Shown: positions 19,201 to 31,200 of the stretch, piece by piece | How the letters are laid out: each line of letters starts with the position of its first letter | Numbering within the stretch: position 1 is the stretch's first letter | Assembly: GCA_947443645.1 (NCBI GenBank) | Contig: CANEXF010000006.1 | Location: 1-64,000, forward strand | Length of the DNA stretch: 64,000 nucleotides | Reading direction: 5' to 3' | Origin: Comamonadaceae bacterium | GTDB lineage: Bacteria > Pseudomonadota > Gammaproteobacteria > Burkholderiales > Burkholderiaceae_C | Position numbers and translations under genes: made by a program | The notes under the pieces: model-generated | What the model saw: the letters and a program-made list of their open reading frames with translations, nothing else | Database searches by the model: none | What the model was told of the DNA's origin: nothing

Positions 19201-22200
19201 CAGCATTGATGCCAACAGCCTGGCACTCAACGGGGGCACGCTGACGGACGCCGCTGGCAATGCCGCGGTGATCACGCATGCGCTGGTCGCAGACAACGCC
19301 AGCTACATCGTTGACACCACGGCGCCGGCCATCAGCAGTGTGGCCATCAGCTCGGCCACCGGTGTGCAGAACAGCACCCTCAATGCCGGCGACGTGCTCA
19401 GCGTGACCGTCACCCTGAACGAGGCTACCCTGGTCAGCGGCACGCCGCAGCTGGCCCTGAACATAGGCGGCACCACGGTGCAGGCCGACTACGCCTCCGG
19501 TTCGGGCAGCACGGCACTGGTGTTCACCTACACCGTCCTGGCCGGCCAGATGGACACCAACGGCATCAGCATTACAGCCGATAGCCTGACCCTCAACGGT
19601 GGCACGCTGGCCGACGCAGCCGGCAACAACGCCACCTTGAGCCACGTCGCCTTGAACGACAATGCCGGCTATCTGGTCGATGCCCTTGCACCTGCCGCCA
19701 CCCGTGTTGTGATCAGCTCGGCCACAGGCATGCAGAACAACACACTGAACGCCGGTGATGTGCTCAGTGTGACGGTCTCCCTGACCGAGGCCACCACGGT
19801 GACCACGGGCGGCGGCACGCCGCAGATCGCCCTCGTCATTGGCGGCACCACCGTGCAGGCCAGCTATGCCTCAGGTTCGGGCAGCACGGCACTGGTGTTC
19901 ACCTACACCGTCCTGGCCGGCCAGACGGACACCAACGGCATCAGCATTGACGCCAACAGCCTGACCCTCAACGGGGGCACGCTGGCCGATGCGGCTGGCA
20001 ACCCAGCGGGCCTGGACCACGTGGCCGTGGTCGATAACGGCGGCTATCAGGTCGATACCACCGCGCCCGCCATGGCCACCGCTGTCACGGGCCTGATCGA
20101 CGATGTTGGCAGCATCACCGGCAGCGTCAGCAGCGGCGGCAAGACCGACGACACCAGTCTTTCCATGACCGGCACCCTGGGCGGGAGCACCGCTGGTGCC
20201 GCACTCGGTGCGGGCGAAACACTGGGCATTTACGATGGCGCCACTTACCTGGGCGACGCCACCGTCACCGTGCTGGCCGACGGCCAGAGCACCTGGGCGT
20301 TCACCGACTCGCGCACGCTGACCAATGCGCAGACCCCGAGCTACACGGCGCAGGCCCGTGATGCAGCGGGCAATCTGGGCACCGCCAGCGCGGCCTACAG
20401 CACCACCATAGACACCAGCGCACCCACCATCACCATCAGCCCGATCTCAGGTGGTTCCCTGACTATGGCGGAATATGCCGCCCTCGACGTCACGCCGCTC
20501 ACCATCAACGGCACGGCCACCGGTGCAGAAGACGGCCAAATCGTCAGCTTCTCGCTCAACCAGAAAACCTACACCACCGCCGTCACCAGCGGTGCCTGGA
20601 CTTACGAGCTACCCATCGCCGACGCCCAGGCACTCAGCAATGGCAACACCTACACCGTCACGGCAAGCGTCAGCGATGCGGTAGGCAACCGCTCCAATCT
20701 GGCCAGCAGCAACCTGCTGTTCAGTATTGCGCAACCCAATACGCCAACCGTCAATAATCAGTTCACGAACTCTTCCACCCCAGTGGTCAGCGGGAAGGCA
20801 GAAAAAACCGCTGATGGGGGGCTGACTTTTATCAATCTGAGTGACGGCGATTCGCTCAGCGTGACGGTCACGTCCCTGTTGCCGTCTGGACCCGTCTATT
20901 CCGTGGTTTATGGTCTGACGGTTGGCGCGGCCAGCAACCCGTCGGGGCTCAGCTACGACGTCGGCACGGGCAACTGGGCTTTGGATCTGGTCGCGGCACC
21001 AGCGCGGATCAATTCAGCATATGAAGTTGCGGTCAGCGTTACGGTCGGAGGCGTTACCAAAGTCGACCGCAGCAGCCGGGAGCTGAACATCAATTCCGAT
21101 CCAGCGGTCATCTACATGAACTACACCGGTGGGGACAATATCGTCAACGCCGGTGAAAAAGCCGGTAACGTCGTTATAAGTGGCTTCGGCAGCAGCAATG
21201 TTGATTCCGGTCAAACCGTCACCGTGACACTGGCCGACGGCAGCACCGCCACAACTTATACACAAGCCGGTGGAGTTTGGTCCGTCAGTGTGGCCGGCAG
21301 CAGCTTTGGTGCCGATGGCATCAAAACCATCAAGGCCGACGTCACCAACATCTGGGGCACCGCCGCCACCCAAGCCAGTCAGACTGTCACGGTTGACACG
21401 CTGGTGCCTGACATCAGCATCACCAGTTCAAAAACCGCGCTGATCGTCGGTCAGTCAGCCCAGATCACCTTCACCTTGAGCGAAGCTGCAATACTTCAAA
21501 ATGGGGTTCAATATACGCCCGGTATGTTTACGTCGGGTGACGTCAGCGTCAGCGGCGGCAGGCTTACAAACTTTGTAGCTGGCAGCAGCAATTTAATCTA
21601 TTACGCCACATTCACCCCTGACCTCAACACCACCACCACCGCCAGTATTTCTGTCTTAGCCGGCCAGTTCACCGACGCAGCAGGCAACCCCAATACAGCA
21701 GCACAGGTTATCAGCCTGGCGGTCGATACGGCCGCGCCGACGGTAAGCAGCGTCCGCCTGACCTCAGCCACAGGCCGTGTCAACAACACGCTCAACGCGG
21801 GCGATGTGGTCAGCGCGACGGTCACGATGAGCGAGGCCCTCAACTTCACGTTCACTCCGCTGCTCTCGCTCCAAATAGGCACCACCACTGTCCAAGCCAT
21901 TTGTGTGTCCGGCTCGGGCAGCACAGACCTGTTGTTCACCTACACCATTGTAGCCGGCCAGGCTGACAGCAACGGCATCAGCATTGTCGCCAACAGCTTT
22001 GTAGTAGGTGGCGGCACGCTCAAAGATGCCGCTGGAAATACTGCCCTGCAGAACCAAGCCCAGGTGAGCGACAACCCAGGCTACCTCGTGGATGCCATTG
22101 CACCGACCATCAGCAGCATTGCACTGAGCTCGGCCACAGGCATCGTGGGTGGCAGGCTGAATGCGGGTGATGTGGTCTACACCACTGTCACCATGAGCGA

Positions 22201-25200
22201 GGCCACCACCGTCACCGGCACGCCGCAGCTCTTGCTCAACTTCAGTGGAACTGGGACTGCATTAGCCAACTACGTGTCGGGTAACGGCGGCACGGCCTTG
22301 GTCTTTGCGTACACCATACTGGCCGGACAGACCAGCAGCATCATCTTTTCATCCAGCGCCGTCAGCCTCAACGGCGGAACGATGACCGACGCCGCCGGTA
22401 ACGCGGCCTCTCTGTTTAGTGCCCCGGTAGGTGCCAATCCTGGCTATATCGTGGACACCCTTGCACCGTTCGTCAGTAACGTCACCATCAGCTCGGCGAC
22501 GGGCGCTGCGGACGGCCGCTTGTACAACACTGGCGATGTGGTCACCGTCACTGTCAGCATGAACGAAGTCACCATCGTCAACTCCGCAGGCGGCTCGCCA
22601 CAGCTGGCGCTCAACATTGGCGGCACGACCGTTCTGGCCAACTACGTTTCGGGCAGCGGTGGTATCTATCTGTACTTTAATTACACATTGCTGGCCGGAC
22701 AATCCGACGCGAACGGCATCAGTATTGCGGCCAACAGCCTCAGTCTTAACGGCGGCACGCTGATGGATGGCGCAGGTAACGCCGCAGTGCTCACGCATGC
22801 GCTGGTGGCTGACAACAGCAACTTCGTCGTTGACGCTATTGCACCACGCATCAGCAGTGTCATTCAAAGCTCGGCCAGCGGCGCTCTGAACAACAAACTC
22901 AATGCTGGCGATGTCGCCATTTTCACCGTCGTCATGAGCGAGGCCACCCTGGTGTTCGGCACGCCCAAGCTTGCGCTCAACATCGGCGGCGCCACGGTAC
23001 AGGCCAGCTATATTTCGGGCAACGGCACATCGGCGCTGGTCTTCAGCTACACCATTCTTGCCGGCCAAACCGACGCCAACGGCATCAGTGTGGATGCCAA
23101 CAGCCTGACCCTCAATGGTGGCATGCTGCAAGATGCCGCAGGCAACGCAGCCACACTGGCGCATGGCGCTGTGCTGGACAACCCCAGCTATCTGGTGGAC
23201 ACCACGGCACCGGGCGTCGCCAGCGTTGCCATCACCTCGGCAACAGGCGTGCAGAACGGCATCTACAACGCCGGCGATGTGCTCAGCGTCACCGTGACCA
23301 TGGACGAAGCCACGACCATCACCGGCACACCCTATGTGACGCTTGGCATTGGCAGCAGCAGTGTTCAGGCGAATTACGCCTCGGGCAGCGGCAGCACGGC
23401 ACTGGTGTTCCAGTACACCCTGTTGGCCGGGCAGACCGACACAAATGGCATCAGCATTGCCGCCAACAGCATCAGTGCGGGCAGCGGCACACTGCGAGAC
23501 GCTGCCGGCAATACGGCGACGCTGACCCACGCGCTGGTGGCCGACAACGCGGCTTATCTGGTCGACACCATAGCCCCTAGCGTCAGCAGCGTCGCCATCA
23601 CCTCGGCGACCGGCATCATGAACAACCGGCTCAATGCGGACGACGTGGTGAGCATCACGGTGACCATGAGCGAAGCCACAAGCGTTACCGGCACGCCGCA
23701 GATCGCGCTCAACCTCAATGGCAGCCTGGTCCGGGCCAGCTATGCGTCGGGTAGCGGCAGCACAGCACTGGTCTTCAACTACACCATACTGGCCGGTCAG
23801 AACGACACCACAGGCCTCGGCATAGCGAGCAGCAGCCTCATGCTCAATGGCGGCACGCTGCAGGATGCGGCCGGCAACGCTGCCACCTTGTATTCTGCTG
23901 GCACGGCCGATAGCCTCAACTACATCGTCGACAACACGCCGCCGTCCATCAGCCTGATAAGTGTTGTTTCTGCCACGGGGATTCAAAGCAACTTCCTCAA
24001 CGCAGGCGATGTGCTCACCGCGCGTGTCCTCACCACAGAAGCCGTCAGCATCACTGGCACGCCACAACTCGCACTCAACCTAGGCGGGACCACGGTACTG
24101 GCCGACTATGCATCGACTGCCGGAAACTACCTCTATTTCAACTACACCATCCTGGCGGGCCAGAACGATGCCAACGGCATCAGCATTGACGCCAACGCCA
24201 TCAGCCTGAACGGCGGCACCATGGTCGATGCCGCCGGCAACGCGGGCACCCTGGGCAGCATCCTGGTGACTGACAACAGCGGCTTCAAGGTCGACACCAT
24301 TGCGCCCAGCGTCAGCAGCATCGTCGTCAAGGTGCTGGGAGGGGCTGTAGGGTCCTTGTTCGGCATAGGGTCCGGGATGGCTGCCACCGTGACCATGAGT
24401 GAAGCCACGACGGTGACCACGGCGGGCGGCACGCCCACGATCGCGCTCAACATAGGCGGCACCATTGTGCAGGCCAGCTATGCCTCTGGCAGCGGAAGTA
24501 CCGCGCTGGTCTTCAACTACCCCATTCTGGCCGGCCTGAATGATGCCGACGGCATCAGTATCGACGCCGACAGCATCGCGCTCAACGGCGCGACGATGTC
24601 CGACACTGCGGGCAACAGCGCCCTGCTGAACTACGCTGCGGTGGCGGACAATGCCAGCGTCCGGGTCGACGCCATCAGGCCAACAGTCAGCGGCATTGTG
24701 CTGAGTTCTGCCACTGGCATCTTGAACAACACCCTCAACACTGGCGATGTGCTCAGCGCGACGGTCACGCTCTCCGAAGCGGTCATTTCTGGCAACGGGA
24801 TGACGCTCGCGCTGAACATCGGCGGCGCCCGGGTGCTGGCCACTTATTTTTCTGGCGCCGGCACAAATACACTGCTGTTCAAATACATCATACTTGCCGG
24901 ACAAAACGATGCCAATGGCATCAGCCTTGATGCCAATGGCTTGTTGGTGAATGGAACCGGCGTCTATGACCTGGCGGGCAACGCTATTGACCTTGCCCAT
25001 GTGGCTGTAGCCGACAACCCGGGCTTCATGGTGGACACCATTGTCCCGACCATCAGCAACGTGGCCATCACCTCGGGCAGCACGATGGTGAACAACACGC
25101 TCAGCGTCGGTGATGTGGTGAGTGTCACCATGAGCACGAGCGAGATCGCCTACGTGAGCACGACGGGCGGCACGCCAACCATCACACTCAACATCGGTGG

Positions 25201-28200
25201 TACGTATGTGAACGCGAACTACAGCGCGGGCAGCGGCAGCAACGCACTGGTGTTCAGCTACACCATCCTGGCCGGCCAGAACGACGCCAACGGCATCAGT
25301 ATTTTGCCCACCATGACGCTGAACGGCGGCGCCGTGACCGATGCCGCCGGGAACAACGCCACGTTGACCTTCACCGCAATCACCGACAACCTGAACTACA
25401 AAGTGGAGGCTGTTGCGCCCACGCTGACGTCCAGCAGCCCGACAGACAACACCACCGCCATGGCGCCGGGTAGCAATATCGTGCTGACTTTCAGCGAGAC
25501 TGTGCTGGCCGGAAGCGGCAACATCGTGATCAGCAATGGCGCCGGCGACACCCGGACCGTCTCCATCAGCGATACCAGTCAGGTCAGCATCAGCGGCAAC
25601 ACGGTGACCATCAATCTCGCAGCCGATCTGACTAAGTTTGTCTACAACGTACAAATGGCGGCGGGCGTGCTGACCGATGCGGTAGGCAACCCCTATGCAG
25701 GCATCAGTAACGCCACGGCGCTGAATTTCACCGCGGCGGGGGTCAATCTTCAACCCTTCTACTCGACCAGCATGGGCGGCCCTGCCAGCACCGGTGGCTT
25801 TGCCATCTCTGGCGCTGTATCGGACGGAATAGCCGCAAGCGTGGCCAGCGCTGGTGATGTGAACGGCGACGGTCTCGATGACCAGATAGTCTTGGAGAGT
25901 AGCGGCGCCTATGTGGTGTTCGGAAAAACAGACACCCAAACCGTTTTTGCAACAGCCATCACCACAGGCATCGGTGGCTTTGCCATCAACGGGAGTGGGA
26001 CGATGTACGTTCGCACTGTCGCCAGTGCCGGCGACGTCAATGGCGACGGCCTGGGCGACCTGCTTGTGACGTGCCCCGTCACCGGCCAACACTTTGTGGT
26101 GTTCGGCAAGAAAAGCGACACCATCAGCATAGAGCTTTCCGCCGTCGGCTTGGGTACGGGCGGCTTCGTCATCATTGAATCGGCAGCAACAGGTGCGATG
26201 GGTGCAAACAGGGGGGGAGCTGCGGCGAGTGCCGGCGACGTCAACGGCGATGGTTTGAATGATCTGATCATCGGCTTCCCCATGGCGGGGACCAGCTACT
26301 TGGTGTTCGGCAAAGCTGACACCATGGCCGTCAATGTCACGGATGTCGCCGCTGGCAGCGGCGGTTTTGTGATTCGCGGTGAGTCGGCCGGCGACTACAG
26401 CGGACAGAGCGTGGCCGGTGCCGGCGATGTCAATGGAGACGGCTTGGCTGACCTGATCATAGGTGCCCCCAAAAACAGCAATTCTGGACACAGCTATGTG
26501 GTGTTCGGCAAGGCCGACACCAACGCCATCAATCTCACAGCTGTTGCTGCGGGCACGGGCGGGTTCATGATCAAGGGCGCGCTCGTCTCTGAAGGCTTTG
26601 GCTTCAGCGTTGCCAGCGCAGGTGACATCAACGGCGACGGCCTGGCTGACCTGATTGTTGGGGCGCCCGCAACCGGCTCATCGCCTGGGCGCAGCTATGT
26701 AGTGTTTGGCAAGACCGGCGCCAGCACCGTCGACCTGTCTGTCCTGGGCACGGGCGGCTTCGTCATCAACGGTATAAAGCCTTCCGCCAACATACCAGGC
26801 GAGCTAAACGGCTTCAGTGTCGCCAGTGCCGGCGACATCAACGGTGACGGTCTGAATGACCTGATCATTGGCGGATACAGTACTTTTGGTAGCAGCTATG
26901 TGGTGTTCGGGAAAACCGACGCCAGCGCCATCGAGCTTTCCGCCGTTACCGGCGGCTGGGGCGGTTTTAAAATCATAACTGGATCTTCAAGCGAATTTTC
27001 TGGCGTCAGTGTGGCCAGTGCTGGCGACGTCAATGGCGACGGCCTGGCGGACTTGATCGTCTCTGCCAGTAAATCACGGACCGCAACGGGAACATATATC
27101 CGACGCGACTATGTGATCCTGGGCTCCAACACCGGGGTCTATGCCCAAACGGAAGTCGACCAACTCGGTACCACCGGCAATGACGTGCTGAGTGGTAGCA
27201 GCGCCGCTGAAACGCTGGTCGGTGCGGCAGGCAACGACACCCTGACCGGCAATGGCGGGACCGACGTGCTCTACGGCGGCGCGGGCGACGACCTCATCGT
27301 TGTCAATGCCAGCAACGTCAGCGCACTGTCGCTGGGCGTGACCGACGGCAATCTGGCGCGCGTGGACGGCGGGGGTGGCATCGATACCCTGAGAATGGAT
27401 GGCGCTGGCATCATGCTCGATCTCACGGTGATTGCCAACGTCGGCAGTAGCACGCCTGGCAGCACGTCACGTCTTGAGTCCATCGAGCGTATCGACCTCA
27501 CGGGCAGCGGTGACAATGCGCTGATCATCCAAAGCAATGATGTGGTCGACATGGCCGGGATGAACCTGATCAACAGCAGCAGCCGAGCGGCGCTGGGCTG
27601 GACGGACGCCAGCAACGGTGGTGGCACCTACACCTTTGCTGCCACCGAAAATCGCCATCAGCTGGTGATTGACGGCAACAGCGGGGACACCGCCAACCTG
27701 GCAGCCAACTTGGACGGCATGGGCTGGAGCAGCGTGGGCACGGTCAGCAACAACGGCGCGAGCTACACCGTCTACAACAATGATGCGAGCCAGGCGCAAT
27801 TGCTGGTGGCCAGTGCCATCACTTGCACCGTGGCGCGTTCACCGGTCTACATCAATCTCTCGTCCGTCAACGGTTTCATCATCAATGGTCAGTGCGCCTC
27901 GGACCAGAGCGGCTACAGCATCGCCAGCGCCGGCGATGTCAACGGCGACGGCTTGAACGACCTGATCATAGGCGCCAAACTCAGCGATCCGACCAGCGCC
28001 CTGGTCGACGCCGGACGCAGCTATGTGGTGTTCGGAAAAACCGACACCGTTGTCGTCAATCTCTCGTCGATCGGTCAGGCAACTGGCGTGGGTGGCTTCG
28101 TCATCAATGGCCAATCTGCAGGTGACCAGAGCGGCTTTAGCGTCGCCGGCGCAGGAGATGTCAACGGTGACGGCCTGGCCGACCTGATCGTCGGCGCACG

Positions 28201-31200
28201 TTACAGTGATGTCAACGGCGTCAATGCGGGGGCCAGCTATGTGGTGTTCGGCAAGACCACAACTACAGCGATCAGCCTGTCGACCATTTCTGCTGGAACC
28301 AGCGCCGGCTTCATGATCAACGGCCAATGCACGCTGGATCAGAGCGGCTTCAGTGTGGCCAGCGCGGGTGATGTAAACGGTGACGGCCTGGGCGACCTGA
28401 TCGTCGGGGCAAAACTCAGCGACCCGGCCACCGGCGTAGATGCCGGGCGCAGCTACGTCGTGTTTGGCAAGACCTCCTTTACAGGCGTTGCCCTGGCACT
28501 CGTTGCGCAGAATCCGGGCCAGGGCGGCTTCGTCATCAACGGCCAATGCACACTCGACCAGAGTGGCTTCAGCGTCGCCGGTGCTGGCGACGTGAACGGC
28601 GATGGCCTGGCCGACCTGATCGTCGGTGCCAACTACAGCGACCCCACCACCGGCAGCAATGCCGGGCGCAGCTATGTGGTGTTCGGCAAGGGCGACAACA
28701 CCAGCGCCATCAACCTCTCGTCCATCGGTCAGGCCACGGGCCTGGGTGGCTTTGTGATCAACGGCCAATGCACGCTGGACCAGAGCGGCTTGAGCGTAGC
28801 TGGTGCTGGCGACGTGAACGGTGATGGCCTGGCCGACCTGATCATCGGGGCCAGTTACAGCGACCCTGTCACCGGCAGCAATGCCGGGCGCAGTTATGTG
28901 GTGTTCGGCAAGGCCACAACTGCGACCATCGAACTGTCGGCTGTCGCTGCGGGGCTGGGTGGTTTCGTCATCAATGGCCAGTGTGCGGGTGACCAGAGCA
29001 GCTTCAGTGTTGCCAGCGCCGGTGACGTCAACGGCGACGGCCTGAGCGACATGATCATAGGCGCAAAATTCAGCGATCCCATCAGCGGTGTCGATGCCGG
29101 GCGCAGCTATGTCATTTTTGGCAAGACCAGCACCAACGCGATTGAACTCTCAACCATAGCCGACTTGACAACGACGTCACCCAATGGCTTTGTCATCAAC
29201 GGCCAATGCACGCTGGACCAGAGCGGCTTCAGTGTTGCCAGCGCCGGTGACGTCAACGGCGACGGCCTGGCCGACCTGCTCGTCAGCGCACGCTACAGCG
29301 ACCCCAATTCCGGGGTCAATGCCGGACGCAGCTATGTCATTTTTGGTTCTATCAATGGGGCATTTGCACAAACGGCTGTCGATCAGCTCGGCACCAGCGG
29401 CAACGACAGCCTGACAGGCTCCAGCGCAGCAGAAACCATCATTGGCGGCGCAGGCAATGACACCCTGGTTGGCGCGGGCGGCGCGGATGTGCTTTACGGC
29501 GGCGCAGGCAATGACATCATCATCATCAATGCCAGCAATGTGACGGCCTTGAGTTCGGTCTTTGGTGCCGGCGGCAATACCGCCCAGCTGGCCCGGGTCG
29601 ACGGCGGCAGTGGTTTCGACACCCTGAGGCTGGACGGCGCCGGCATCATGTTCAATCTGGATAATCTGGCCAATCAGGGCGATGGTACGCCCGGCAGCAC
29701 ATCGCGCCTCGAATCCATAGAACGCATAGACATCACCGGTAGTGGCAACAATTCGCTCACGCTGGGTTACAACGATGTGATTGACATGAGCGGCGTGACC
29801 CTCATCAATAGCGGCACCCGCGCTGCCCTGGGCTGGACCGATGGCAGCAATGGCGGCGGGACCTATACCTTCTCCGGCGTCGAGGCTCGCCACCAGCTTG
29901 TCATCGACGGCAACGCCGGCGATGTGGTCACGCTGAACGGCATGAACTGGACCAGTGTGGGCACGGCCAGCAACGGCGGCAACCTCTACACCATTTACAA
30001 CAGCGACTCCGGCCTGGCGCAAGTGTTGCTGGCGAACGCCATGACGAGCTCAGTGCAGACCGCCATCAGTCTTTCGGCCATCGCGCTGGGCATCGGTGGT
30101 TTCGTCATCAATGGCCAGTCTGCGGGTGACAAGAGTGGCATCAGCGTCGCCGGCGCCGGCGATGTCAATGGCGACGGTTTTGCCGACCTGATCGTTGGCA
30201 CCCGATACAGCAGTCCGGCCGCTGGCGCCAACGCGGGACGCAGCTACGTGGTGTTCGGCAAAGCGACGACCACGGCCATTGATCTGTCTGCCATTGCGAA
30301 CTTGACGACACCCAGCGGCGGCTTTGTCATCAACGGCCAGTCTGCGGGTGACAAGAGCGGCTACAGCGTGACCGGCGTTGGGGATGTCAACGGCGACGGT
30401 CTGGCCGACCTGCTCATAGGGGCTTATCGCAGTGACCCGGCCGCCGGCGTTGATGCCGGGCGAAGCTATATTGTGTTTGGCAAGACCTCGACCACAGCCA
30501 TCAATCTCTCAAGCATTGGTCAGGCGACCGGCGTGGGCGGCTTTGTCATCAACGGTCAGGGCGCGACTGACTTGAGTGGCGGGGGCGTGTCCGGTGCTGG
30601 AGATGTCAACGGCGACGGCCTGGCCGACCTGATCGTCGGCGCCAGATTGAGCGATGCCGCCGCCGGCACGGACGCCGGGCGCAGTTATGTGATTTTCGGC
30701 AAGAGCTCGACCACGGCCATTGATCTGTCGGCCATCGATCAGACCACGGGCGTGGGCGGCTTTGTCATCAGCGGCCAGTCTGCGGGTGACCAGAGCGGCT
30801 GGAGCGTCGCCAACGCGGGTGACATCAACGGCGACGGCCTGGCCGACCTGATCATTGGTGCGGTTATTAGTACCGGTACCCTCAACCTTGCGCAGGTCGG
30901 ACGCAGTTATGTGGTGTTTGGCAAAACCGGCACGACCCGTGTGGACCTGTCTGCGATTGGTCAGGGCACGGGCGTAGGCGGCTTCGTCATCAACGGTCAG
31001 TGCGCCAATGACCAGAGCGGCTGGAGCGTCGCCAATGCGGGTGACGTCAACGGCGACGGCCTGGCCGACCTGATCATAGGCGCCCCCGGTGGCGACCCGG
31101 TCAGCCCCACCCGCAATAACGGCGGACGCAGTTATGTGGTGTTCGGCAAGACGGGCACCACCAGCGTGGATCTCACCGCTATTGGTCAGAGCACGGGCAC

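Noticed and set aside
14771..25410. Regular ~366-bp repeats considered as a CRISPR array or satellite DNA
   Set aside because: The units are in one reading frame, far longer than CRISPR repeats, and encode an Ig-like domain.
22349..26491. Long minus-strand open frames (803 and 572 codons) opposite the adhesin
   Set aside because: They run antisense to the repeat region, have repetitive low-complexity translations and mirror the plus-strand repeat period; they are shadows of the repeats.
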